A stretch of DNA of 64,000 nt from Fagopyrum homotropicum. Lineage: Eukaryota; Streptophyta; Magnoliopsida; Caryophyllales; Polygonaceae. The DNA lies in the NCBI GenBank assembly GCA_033239125.1, contig BSWB01000002.1:89152560-89216559 (forward strand), given 5' to 3'. The first letter of the stretch is position 1, and each line of letters opens with the position of its first letter. Below the pieces are notes generated by a model that searched no databases, was not told where the DNA came from, and saw only the letters and a list, made by a program, of their open reading frames with translations. Made by a program: the position numbers and the translations under genes. Below, one piece after another: positions 22,092-31,999 of the stretch.

Positions 22092-23257
22092 TGATACGGG
22101 ATGATCCGTGATTGAGTCGATCTAGGCACAATGATCTCGAATCCGGCTGAATGAAACGAATTCAGAATGCGGAATGAAACGAAGATGGTGAATGGCGCAG
22201 GAGGGTGAGAGAAGAACCAAAGAGAGTCAACGAAGGAACCAAGGCTGAAGAGCCAAAACCCCAATCGTGAATGCTCTAGACCCGTCTCCAATACAACTTT
22301 ACACTAGCTCCGGCTGGACTAGCACAAAGAGGGACTCGTGAAGGCTCGAAGCACCGATCCGAAGGCGGTTGACACAAACAAGCTCAGCCAAGCAACAACA
22401 GCAATGCCAACCAAAAACTCTCTTGTTCTTTGATTGATTTTGTGAAATGATTACAAATGTAATTCTAAGCAATTGGGAATAACGTAACTAATCTGCAGCT
22501 AAAGAGGCTATCTATATAGACTCTTTTATCTAGACAAAATAAAGAAAAGAAAATTAAAACATTAGTGGGAAGGTGGTAATAAGAGAGCTTCCTCTAATGT
22601 AGCTAACAACCTAACAAACCACTAATCAGCATGGAAATAGGCTGAATTATTCAAACTAATCCTAGGAGTGTGCTGGACGTTTTTTAAGAGCAAAATGGGC
22701 TATCCGAATGGGCTGAGTTGTTCAACAGATCCATGAGTGATTTGGCTGTGTTTTAAGAGCCCAAATGATGATCCGAATGAGCTGAATTGTTACTCTCTTG
22801 GGCCTCTTTGAACGAGATCAGCTGGCTGCCTTCTTGGGCTGTTTTGGACATGAGCAACAGCCTTCCTTGGGCTGCCTTGGACGTGAGCAGCTGCTTCCCC
22901 TCTTGGGCTGCATTGGACGTGAGCAACAGCCTTCCTTGGGCTGCCTTGGACGTGAGCAGCTGCGTCTCCTCTTGGGCTGCATTGGACGTGATCAACATCT
23001 CCTCCCTTTGCTCTTGGGCTGCCTTGGACGTAAGCAGCAGGCTATCCTCGTGGGCTGCTTTGGACGTGATCAACATCTCCTCCCTTTGCTTGCTTGCTCC
23101 TGCATTCATCAAAAGATTAACACATGATGTATGGCAATTTAATGGTTCACGCATTGTGCCAAGCAATAGCACTTCCCTTGACGTAGCTTCTTGGATCTCC
23201 TTAGCTCTTGCTCTAGTAATGGGACCTTGATAGCTTCCATGTGATGGTCCAACATCA
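22092..23257 (-). repeat. D2 3' LTR (1166 bp)
   Basis: Termini TGATACGGG and CAACATCA on the plus strand. The right 505 bp are coding for the Pol tail, including five to six degenerate SKAAQE/SNAAQE units between about 22850 and 23080. Confidence 0.94.
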
Positions 23258-26200
23258 TCCACTCCTTGGAAAGAATTCGACCCCGAATTTTCATCTTGTT
23301 CCGAATCTCCTTCATAGGGGCTCAAATCTCCTACATTAAAAGTGGTACTAACTCCATACTCTTCCGGTAAGTCCAACACATATGCATTGTCGTTAATCCG
23401 GTGTAAGACTTTGAATGGTCCATCACCCCGTGGTGCTAGCTTGGAATGGCGTTTTGTCGGAAACCGATCTTTCCTTAGATGTAGCCAAACTAAGTCGCCG
23501 GGCTGGAAAACCATCTTCCGACGTCCTTTGTTGTTCCAAGCTGCAGTTTCAACACCCTTCTTATCAAGTGCAGCTTTGGTCTTAACATGAATTTCCTTAA
23601 TGTAGTCCACCTGTTCCAAAGCATCAAAAGCTACTCGATCCTTTCGAAGAATCGGTAATAAGTCCAAAGGAGTTAAAGGGTTAAATCCATAAACACATTT
23701 GAAAGGTGATAACGAAGTGGAAGAATGCATGGTGTGATTATAAGCAAACTCAATATGTGGTAACATGTCTTCCCATTCTTTTAAGTTATCTTTCAACATG
23801 GTTCTAAGGAGGGTCGTTAGGGACCTATTGGTGACTTCCGTTTTCCCATCTGTTTGGGGATGACTAGAGGTCGAGAATAGTAATCTAGTACCCATTTTTC
23901 CCCAAAGTGTCTTCCAAAAGAAACTCAAAAACTTGACATCCCTATCACTAACAATAGTTTTAGGTATTCCATGCAATCTCACTATTTCCTTAAAGAAAAG
24001 ATTAGCAACATTATATGCATCATCAGTTTTATGACATGGAATAAAATGTGCCATTTTAGAGAATCTATCTACTACCACAAAAATGGAATCTCTTCCTTTC
24101 TTAGCCCTAGGTAGTCCAACAATGAAATCCATACTTATGTCCTCCCAAGGGCCATTAGGCGTCGGTAAGGGTGTATACAGCCCGTGGGGTTGTACCCTAG
24201 CTTTGGCCTTAAGACATTCAATGCACCTTTTCAGCATGTGTTCTACATCCCTTAACATATGAGGCCAATAAAAGTGAGTTTGCAACATGTGATAAGTTTT
24301 GTCCCTCCCAAAATGCCCCATTAAACCTCCTTTATGGGATTCTTCCACTAATAAGATCCTAAGGGAACATCTAGGTATGCAAATCTTATCCACTTTATAC
24401 AAGAAACCTTCAAACACAAAATACTTATCATAAGGGCCTTGAGTAGTGCATCTATGAAATATCTTCCCAAATTCAGCATCATCCACATATAATTCCTTAA
24501 TGTAAGTAAAACCTAACATCCTAGAATCCAAGGTGGTGATTAAGGTGTATCTCCTAGACAATGCATCCGCTACGACATTATCCTTTCCTTTCTTATACTT
24601 GATAATGTAAGGAAAGGTTTCGATAAACTCCATCCACCTACCATGCCGTCTATCTAGCTTATCTTGGCTCCTAAAGTGTCTAAGTGAATCATGATCGGTT
24701 TTCAAAACAAACTCTTGAGGCCAAAGGTAATGTTGCCATGTTTTGAGTACTCTAAACAAGGCATACAATTCTTTGTCATAAGTGGAATAGTTTAAGCATG
24801 CACCCTTCAATTTTTCACTAAAGAAAGCTAGAGGCTTACCTTCTTGCATAAGGACGCCGCCAATACCAATACCGGATGCGTCGCATTCAACCTCAAAGGG
24901 TTTAGTGAAGTCCGGTAGAGCGAGTAGTGGTCCATGGGTGAGGCGTCTCTTGAGCTCTTCAAAAGCTCTTTGTTGCGGTTCATTCCACTCAAAAGGAAAC
25001 TTATTTTTGGTCAAAGCCGTGAGAGGTGCTGCAATGGTGCTAAAATCTCTCACAAACCTTCTATAGAATGTAGCTAGGCCATGGAAACTCCTCACGTCAC
25101 CAACCGACCTAGGAACGGGCCATTCATTGATTGCCTTCACCTTGTCCTCATCCACTTGCAAACCATTGGCACTTACTACAAAACCAAGAAAAATCACTCG
25201 GTTAGTATAGAAATCACACTTTTGAATATTAGCATACAAGTATTCTATACGCAATGTAGCAAGCACATCTCTCAAATGATTTTCATGCTCCTTTAAAGTC
25301 TTACTATAGATAAGAATGTCATCAAAGTAGACTACAACAAATAAACCAATATAAGGTCTCAAAATATGATTCATTAATCTCATGAAAGTACTAGGAGCGT
25401 TAGTTAAGCCAAAAGGCATTACTAGCCACTCATAGAGTCCAAATTTGGTTTTAAAAGCTGTTTTCCATTCATCCCCTTCCCTCATTCTAATTTGATGGTA
25501 GCCACTCCTAAGGTCAATCTTAGTGAAAATGGTAGCTCCATGTAACTCATCAAGCATATCATCTAAACGGGGAATCGGGTGTCTATACTTGATAGTAATG
25601 TTATTAATTGCTCTACAATCAATACACATTCTCCAAGTATTATCCTTCTTGGGTACTAGCAGGACGGGAACGGCACAAGGACTAAGGCTTTCCCGCACAT
25701 ACCCCTTATCTAGCAAGGCTTGAACTTGGTTCTGAATTTCCTGGGCTTCCGTAGGGTTCATCCTATAGGCGGGCCTATTGGGAAGAGTGGCTCCGGGTAT
25801 TAAATCTATTTGGTGTTCAATGCCCCTAATGGGCGGCAAGCCGGCTGGAATCTCCTCAGGAAAAACGTCCCTAAACTCGTCTAACAGCCCCTGAATAGCA
25901 CTAGGAAGTGGAATCGTAGAGTCATGAGGCACATTTACTAGAGATTTACACAAACTCATCATTAGCACATCAATAGAAGCATAGTTAGTGACATATTCAT
26001 TCCTAGACTCAAGATAGCTACATGTTGGTTGTACTAACAATGTTTGATGGGTTTTGTTCTCTTTACTTTTAGGCCGTGTGATCTTAGGCTGTGGAGGGGT
26101 TCCTTGCTCTACCCTCTTGTTCTCATAGTACTCGGCTATTTGTAAAGGTGTCATAGGTTTAAGTGTTAAAGTTTTACCTTTATACTCAAAGCTATATTTG

Positions 26201-26727
26201 TTAGAAAACCCATCATGAACAACTTTCCTATCATATTGCCATGGACGGCCAAGCAGCAAGTGACAAGCATTCATAGGCACAACATCACATGTAATAACAT
26301 CCTCATATGATCCTAATGTTATATTGACCTTAGTTTGCTTATTGACCTTAAGTTCTCCACACTCATTCATCCAATGTAGTTTATATGGCCTAGGGTGATA
26401 AAATGTAAGAAGTTGTAATTTGTTTACCATTTCAGTGCTAGCTATGTTGCAACAACTTCCTCCATCAATTATCACATTACACACTTTGCCTTTAATACTA
26501 CACCTAGTATGAAGCAGATTTTCACGTTGGTTATCCTCACAAGGTGCTAATTGGACATGCAAAGTTCTCCTAGCTATCAAAGATTCACCTTGTTCATACT
26601 CAATGCAATCATCATGCTCATTTTGTTCATTGTCATCAATTAATGCATTTTCATCATCTAATTCCACATCATCCTCACTATCATATTCTCCTAGATGATT
26701 TATGATCAAAGTGCGTCTATTAGGACA
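22753..26727 (-). CDS. D2 Pol, open from protease to LTR-encoded tail
   Basis: After the stop at 26728 the frame is open to 22753, about 1324 codons. In order: an acidic linker, protease IDGGSCC, LLGRPWQ, EEIPAGLPP, RT with YFDD at 25318-25329, RNase H (VECDASGIGIGG), VADALSRR, integrase zinc finger (H-H-CIEC), IVGLPRAK, DRDVKF, HPQTDG and GDGPFKVL. The tail enters the LTR at 23257, has GPITRARAKEIQ, and then reads through the 36-bp repeats for about 168 codons. There is no own start near the N-terminus: it is the Pol half of a Gag-Pol frame separated by a stop in the zinc knuckle. The polypurine tract lacks three bases present in D1 and D4 (FQGVDD instead of FQEGVDD). Confidence 0.92.
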   Translation of the reverse strand, partial: CPNRRTLIINHLGEYDSEDDVELDDENALIDDNEQNEHDDCIEYEQGESLIARRTLHVQLAPCEDNQRENLLHTRCSIKGKVCNVIIDGGSCCNIASTEMVNKLQLLTFYHPRPYKLHWMNECGELKVNKQTKVNITLGSYEDVITCDVVPMNACHLLLGRPWQYDRKVVHDGFSNKYSFEYKGKTLTLKPMTPLQIAEYYENKRVEQGTPPQPKITRPKSKENKTHQTLLVQPTCSYLESRNEYVTNYASIDVLMMSLCKSLVNVPHDSTIPLPSAIQGLLDEFRDVFPEEIPAGLPPIRGIEHQIDLIPGATLPNRPAYRMNPTEAQEIQNQVQALLDKGYVRESLSPCAVPVLLVPKKDNTWRMCIDCRAINNITIKYRHPIPRLDDMLDELHGATIFTKIDLRSGYHQIRMREGDEWKTAFKTKFGLYEWLVMPFGLTNAPSTFMRLMNHILRPYIGLFVVVYFDDILIYSKTLKEHENHLRDVLATLRIEYLYANIQKCDFYTNRVIFLGFVVSANGLQVDEDKVKAINEWPVPRSVGDVRSFHGLATFYRRFVRDFSTIAAPLTALTKNKFPFEWNEPQQRAFEELKRRLTHGPLLALPDFTKPFEVECDASGIGIGGVLMQEGKPLAFFSEKLKGACLNYSTYDKELYALFRVLKTWQHYLWPQEFVLKTDHDSLRHFRSQDKLDRRHGRWMEFIETFPYIIKYKKGKDNVVADALSRRYTLITTLDSRMLGFTYIKELYVDDAEFGKIFHRCTTQGPYDKYFVFEGFLYKVDKICIPRCSLRILLVEESHKGGLMGHFGRDKTYHMLQTHFYWPHMLRDVEHMLKRCIECLKAKARVQPHGLYTPLPTPNGPWEDISMDFIVGLPRAKKGRDSIFVVVDRFSKMAHFIPCHKTDDAYNVANLFFKEIVRLHGIPKTIVSDRDVKFLSFFWKTLWGKMGTRLLFSTSSHPQTDGKTEVTNRSLTTLLRTMLKDNLKEWEDMLPHIEFAYNHTMHSSTSLSPFKCVYGFNPLTPLDLLPILRKDRVAFDALEQVDYIKEIHVKTKAALDKKGVETAAWNNKGRRKMVFQPGDLVWLHLRKDRFPTKRHSKLAPRGDGPFKVLHRINDNAYVLDLPEEYGVSTTFNVGDLSPYEGDSEQDENSGSNSFQGVDDVGPSHGSYQGPITRARAKEIQEATSREVLLLGTMREPLNCHTSCVNLLMNAGASKQREEMLITSKAAHEDSLLLTSKAAQEQREEMLITSNAAQEETQLLTSKAAQGRLLLTSNAAQEGKQLLTSKAAQGRLLLMSKTAQEGSQLISFKEAQESNNSAHSDHHLGS

Positions 26728-27923
26728 TTATCTACTCATATGACCTATACCTTGGCATTTAAAACACACAATGTCCCTAGTTCTAGAGTTAGAGATAGGA
26801 GTACTCCCTAGATGATCACTTGAAGGCTCATTCAAGGATCGTGGTGTAGTGGACGGTGTAGAAGACCTTCTTTGCCCTTCTTGGCCCATAGGTGCCGATT
26901 TTCTCTCTTCCTTCCGGCCTCCTTGCTCCGTGCTTTTGTTAGGCAGCAGCCGGCTCCCTTGTGCTTTCCAAGCGTTGGGCGTTCCATGGGGTGGTTTGTA
27001 TTCCCGGTTTCGCACCTTAGTCTTCCTTTTCACCTTGATGGCCAAGTGTAGTAATTGCTCCATGGTGTTGTATGGATACATATCAACCTCATTAGCCAAA
27101 TTAGAATTCAGAATACGAAGGTACCTTGCCATAGTGTTTTCTTCATCTTCTAGAACGTTGGCCTTCACCATAGCAACTTGCATATTCGTATAAGCTTCCT
27201 TAGCGCTAAGAGAGCCTTGTCTCAAATTTTCCAGCCGTTGTCGAAGCTCTCAGGTATAGTGAGGTGGGACGAACCTAGCCCTCATTAGTGCCTTCATATG
27301 CTCTCATGTGGTGATTTGAGGATCCAATGTTCGAACTCTTTCTTTGACTACGTGATCCCACCATACCAAAGCATAGCCTTGGAACTCGAGAACGGCTAGC
27401 TGAACCTTCCTAGGCTCGCTAAAGTTGTGACACAACCAGATTTGCTCAACTTTAGTTTCCCACTCCGTGTAGACGTTGGGATCACACTTTCCTTCAAAGA
27501 CGGGAATTTTGATTTTGACTTTCCGAGTCCGTCTTGCTCCTGATAGGGCCGAAAGTTATCTCGTCCTTGCCTTGGCTGCTGGAATGGCCGATTGTAACCC
27601 TCCCACGTGTGGTCCTCAAAATGAGCTTCATTCCGTTGCTGAAAGTTATCAACAAAGGGTGGCATGTTAGAAGCATTAGGGGGTTCGTTGGAATGTAAAT
27701 TACCTTGATCCGGATGACCTGGCTCTCTAGTAACACGTGAAGGACCGCCAAACTCATAGTTGATTCTCAAAGGTGGTGTCCGGACTGGTGGTGTTCGTGC
27801 TTCCATAGACTCCACTCGTTTGGATAGGTTAGCTACGGAATCGGACAATTGTTTCAGTAGACTATTCATCTCATGCGTGACGGTCTCGCTACTCGACTTG
27901 CTGGGACTTAGGGATCTGGACAT
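26728..27923 (-). pseudogene. D2 Gag, inactivated
   Basis: It starts with the ATG at 27921-27923 (MSRSLSPSKSSSETV). A one-base loss near 27525 relative to D1 and D4 shifts the frame. Stops follow at 27304-27306 (TGG to TGA), 27250-27252 (CGA to TGA) and 26728-26730 (GAA to TAA inside the CCHC knuckle, CFKCQGIGHMSR then stop then CPNR). The protein would form the virus-like particle; none can be made by this copy. Gag damage contrasts with the intact Pol. Confidence 0.92.
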
Positions 27924-28559
27924 GCTCAAGTAACAAACAAAGAACCGGTTAGGTTAGAAAAGCAAAGATCTCACTTGTGTATTGCTCACACTCTCGTTGG
28001 TATTGCCTAGCTGGTGGCTCGAGTTGTAAGGATCCAACACCTTAAGATCGCGATTTCCGAACCTTCTTAGCAACCCTTTGAAACTAGAACTGCTGAAACT
28101 GAATGTTAGTGTCGGAGATGGATCAAGACACCCCTAATTGGACTATTGACCGTTGGGTTGGTGTAGGTACGGTGAATGTGTTTAGAATGACGTTTTGAGC
28201 TGTTTGAAAGAGTTTACTTGTGCTTGATGTAGATTACTAAGGGCCAGCCGTTTTTTGTATGTGTGTTTTTTTTTTTTTTTGAAAGATCTCTTAGACTTTG
28301 TCAAAGATTTGAGGGAGAGAAGGTAACCTGAAACTGATTGCAACGAGAATTGTAGAAGAACAGGTTACCGAATTGTGTATGCAGCATTTGAGCTCTCTTT
28401 TTGTTTTGTTTTCGTTTTGTGTTTACCTCTCCTCAAGATGTTGTCCGGAACTAAGAACCCTTGGCTTTTGCCTTTGAACACTTCAAGCACAAGTTAAACC
28501 TCAATTGGATAAGCAATAGGTTAACAAAGAAGAAAGGAGTGATCAATTGTACCAACTGA

Positions 28560-28571
28560 GCTCTGATACCA
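28560..28571 (-). other. D2 primer-binding site (initiator tRNA-Met)
   Basis: TGGTATCAGAGC on the minus strand, two bases from the LTR edge at 28574. Confidence 0.9.
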
Positions 28572-28573
28572 AC

Positions 28574-29739
28574 TGATACGGGATGATCCGTGATTGAGTC
28601 GATCTAGGCACAATGATCTCGAATCCGGCTGAATGAAACGAATTCAGAATGCGGAATGAAACGAAGATGGTGAATGGCACAGGAGGGTGAGAGAAGAACC
28701 AAAGAGAGTCAACGAAGGAACCAAGGCTGAAGAGCCAAAACCCCACTCGTGAATGCTCTAGACCCGTCTCCAATACAACTTTACACTAGCTCCGGCTGGA
28801 CTAGCACAAAGAGGGACTCGTGAAGGCTCGAAGCACCAATCCGAAGGCGGTTGACACAAACAAGCTCAGCCAAGCAACAACAACAATGCCAACCAAAAAC
28901 TCTCTTGTTCTTTGATTGATTTTGTGAAATGATTACAAATGTAATTCTAAGCAATTGGGAATAACGTAACTAATCTGCAGCTAAAGAGGCTATCTATATA
29001 GACTCTTTTATCTAGACAAAATAAAGAAAAGAAAATTAAAACATTAGTGGGAAGGTGGTAATAAGAGAGCTTCCTCTAATGTAGCTAACAACCTAACAAA
29101 CCACTAATCAGCATGGAAATAGGCTGAATTATTCAAACTAATCCTAGGAGTGTGCTGGACGTTTTTTAAGAGCAAAATGGGCTATCCGAATGGGCTGAGT
29201 TGTTCAACAGATCCATGAGTGATTTGGCTGTGTTTTAAGAGCCCAAATGATGATCCGAATGAGCTGAATTGTTACTCTCTTGGGCCTCTTTGAACGAGAT
29301 CAGCTGGCTGCCTTCTTGGGCTGTTTTGGACATGAGCAACAACCTTCCTTGGGCTGCCTTGGACGTGAGCAGCTGCTTCCCCTCTTGGGCTGCATTGGAC
29401 GTGAGCAACAGCCTCCCTTGGGCTGCCTTGGACGTGAGCAGCTGCGTCTCCTCTTGGGCTGCATTGGACGTGATCAACATCTCCTCCCTTTGCTCTTGGG
29501 CTGCCTTGGACGTAAGCAGCAGGCTATCCTCGTGGGCTGCTTTGGACGTGATCAACATCTCCTCCCTTTGCTTGCTTGCTCCTGCATTCATCAAAAGATT
29601 AACACATGATGTATGACAATTAAATGGTTCACGCATTGTGCCAAGCAATAGCACTTCCCTTGACGTAGCTTCTTGGATCTCCTTAGCTCTTGCCCTAGTA
29701 ATGGGACCTTGATAGCTTCCATGTGATGGTCCTACATCA
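28574..29739 (-). repeat. D2 5' LTR (1166 bp)
   Basis: Near-identical partner of 22092-23257. The tail frame is open here too (29738 to 29235), although no Pol reads into it. A CTATATAGATAG TATA-like stretch lies at 28991-29002 on the minus strand. Confidence 0.94.
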
Positions 29740-29744
29740 AATAG

Positions 29745-30930
29745 ATTTTGGATTTTCATTTGATATTTTTTGTAAGTTTCTAGCTAACACCTCCGAACAA
29801 AGATTGAACAAAAGAGGAGAGAGTTGGTCGCCTTGTCTAAGTCCATGTTGTGGAGTAAATAGATTAGTGGGTGAATCATTAATTAGTATAGAATATGAAA
29901 CCGTTGAAATACACTCTTGAATCCAATTCCGGAAATTTTCCCCAAACCCAAATTTGGTCATCACCGCTTTAAGGAATTCCCAATCAACTTTGTCATAAGT
30001 TTTCTCCATGTCCAATTTAATAGCCATATATCCCTCCTTTCCTTTTTTTTGATTTGAAACCATGCAGGATTTCGTGAGCAATGAGCACATTATTGTGGAT
30101 TGCTCTATTTTTAACGAATGCGCTTTGTAAAGGATGAATAAGTTTTGGGAGGATTAGACTCAAATGAGGGCCCGTTTGGAAGCTCTAGGAATCATTCCCG
30201 GTAACGGAATGATTCCGAATCAATCAAAAAATACGTTTGGTTAAAGGTCTTTTATCACTTGAAAGTAATCCCATCATTTCCATTTCCATTCCTAACCCTT
30301 ATCCAATTCCATTCCGTTTCCATTCCACCGCTCCAACCAAACGGGCACTCAATCTTTTTGCTAATATCTTCGAGATAATTTTATAAACCGTTGAAACTAA
30401 ACTGATAGGTCTATAATGTGATGTTGTTGTCGGGTTATCAATCTTTGGTAGGAGTGCTTAAAAAGTGTGATCGAGTTGTCTAAGAATTTTGCCGGTTCTG
30501 TAAAAACTCTTGACAGCTCTAGTGACTGATGGTCCAACGATATGCTAGTAGTTTTGATAAAAGCCTGTTGGCATCCCATCCAGGCCGGCGTTTTAACAGC
30601 TCCTATATTGAATAGCGCTTCCTTAATTTCACTTGTAGAAAAAGGCATTTCCAATTTCATATTATCAACAGTGTTAATTTCTAGTAAGATGACCTGTAGC
30701 TGGTTTTGTAGTTTATTCCTATCAATTGGCGTGGATCGAAATAGAGTTTTGTAATCATTTCAAATTCCTCATCGATGTCAGTATCTTTTGCTAGAATTTC
30801 ACCATTATTTTTAGTAATTGTTGTAATTATCTTTTATTTCTTCGGCCCGTTGCTTTTCTATGAAAAAAATTGGTGTTCTTATCACCAAATTGTAAATTTC
30901 TCGTCTTCGCTCGCTGCATCCGATACTTAT
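29745..30930 (-). pseudogene. LINE ORF2 RT, N-terminal part
   Basis: Reading leftward: STSEIKEALFNIGAVKTP, then ILAKRLSLILPK on both sides of the MITE, CMVSNQKKGK, the RT block LDMEKTYDKVDW and the FTPQHGLRQGDQLSPLLF motif. D2 interrupts the gene at 29740 and the RT resumes at 22091. Frame changes separate this part from the endonuclease. Family assignment to plant L1 RT is firm; activity is excluded by the breaks. Confidence 0.85.
30166..30350. mobile_element. MITE-like element (about 185 bp) inside the LINE
   Basis: It is bounded by inverted GAGGGCCCGTTTGG (left) and CCAAACGGGCACTC (right), which agree at 13 of 14 positions. The interior has no coding potential and is rich in ATTCC/GGAAT runs. 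The LINE reading (LAKRLSLILPK) continues across it when it is removed. The target duplication is either AAT (3 bp) or an imperfect ACTCAAAT/ACTCAATC (8 bp), so I do not assign it to PIF/Harbinger or hAT. Confidence 0.7.
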
Positions 30931-30931
30931 G

Positions 30932-31999
30932 TTAGTATTCTATTAGACGATCTCTTTTCTTTGTCAGTATATTAATCTTATTATTAATGTCTTGGTGAAA
31001 TTGTGAAAAAGTCCCTTTTTGTACTCTTTCTAGTTCATCGTCCACTTTAAGCAATTGTTTGTTTATATTACCAAACTTTTCTCGACTCCATTGTTTTAAT
31101 TTTTGTTTGAGTAGACTAGTCTTCTTGACTATATTAAACATATTTGTACCTTGGTATTGGTTCCTCCATACTTGTTTCACAATGTTTTCGTATTCTTGTC
31201 TAAGCATCCACATTGATTCGAATTCAAAATGTTTGTTTTTTATGGTTGTTTGGTTGTTTTGTATATTAATGGAAATCATGCAATGATTGGAGTGCGTGAA
31301 AGCATGGTTCCGGGTATGTAAACTGGGGTATTGTTGGATGATTTCCAAGGTGGTCATCCATCTATCTAATTTTTCGTAAGTGTTATTATCTCCTTCTTTC
31401 TTTTTCTTCCAAATGAAGTCATTTCCTTTGGTTGTTAAGTTTTTTAGGAAAAATTGGTTAGACAATTGCAGAAGTCTGTCGAATCTATTATTCGCGACTG
31501 TAGCTCCTCCTTTTTTGTCCGATGGTTCCATCAAATCATTATAGTCACCCATAACAATCATCGGTGATCCTACCAAGAAAAAAACAATTATCGGTGATTG
31601 GATACTCTCCATAGCACTTTGAAATTCTATCCAAAACGGATTTTTCAATTGCTCGTTTGGCGGCGCATATATGAAGAAGATCACAGATTCAAATTGTGTA
31701 TTATAATTTGTATGTTTCACCAGCAGAAACATTTATGAGGCTTTAATAACTTTCACTTTTTCCCCTTTAATATGGTATTCTTTCCAGAGTAGGCACAAAC
31801 CCCCCACGAAGCCCATTGCTGGTATAAAAAATATTTTATCAAAACCTGCGCTTTTCCATACCCTTTCATCAGGCTCGTCTTTCGTTTTTGTCTCAGCTAG
31901 CATAATCATCTGAATATTCTCGTTTTTACAAGTCAGATTCAAATTGGTCCAAAAATTCTTTTTCTTCATACCCTGATAGTTCCAAAAGGCGATCTTCAT
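30932..31999 (-). pseudogene. LINE ORF2 endonuclease domain
   Basis: It begins MKIAFWNYQGM at 31999, the usual start of plant L1 ORF2. LAETKTK keeps the catalytic Glu. After an in-frame TAA at 31733-31735 it continues with FFIYAPPNEQ, MGDYND, TYEKLDR and HSNHCMI. The last should be an SDH motif in active APE-type endonucleases; here Asp is Asn. The domain would nick target DNA at insertion. A frameshift lies left of 30932, before RT. Confidence 0.88.

Larger units (their letters stand above)
22092..29739 (-). mobile_element. D2: complete young CRM-like Ty3/gypsy element
   Basis: Two LTRs of exactly equal length (1166 bp; 22092-23257 and 28574-29739) differ at about ten positions by eye. The flanking duplication is AATAG at 22087-22091 and 29740-29744. 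It inserted in the RT domain of the LINE. Pol is open for more than 1300 codons while Gag is destroyed. Using the commonly applied plant LTR rate of 1.3e-8 per site per year, the LTR difference implies a few hundred thousand years; this is a rough estimate. Confidence 0.96.

Noticed and set aside
29269..29616. Plus-strand frames rich in LLGCIGREQQ and SWAALDVS through D LTR repeats
   Set aside because: They are antisense or out-of-frame readings of the 36-bp repeats; the sense frame continues Pol with TRARAK.
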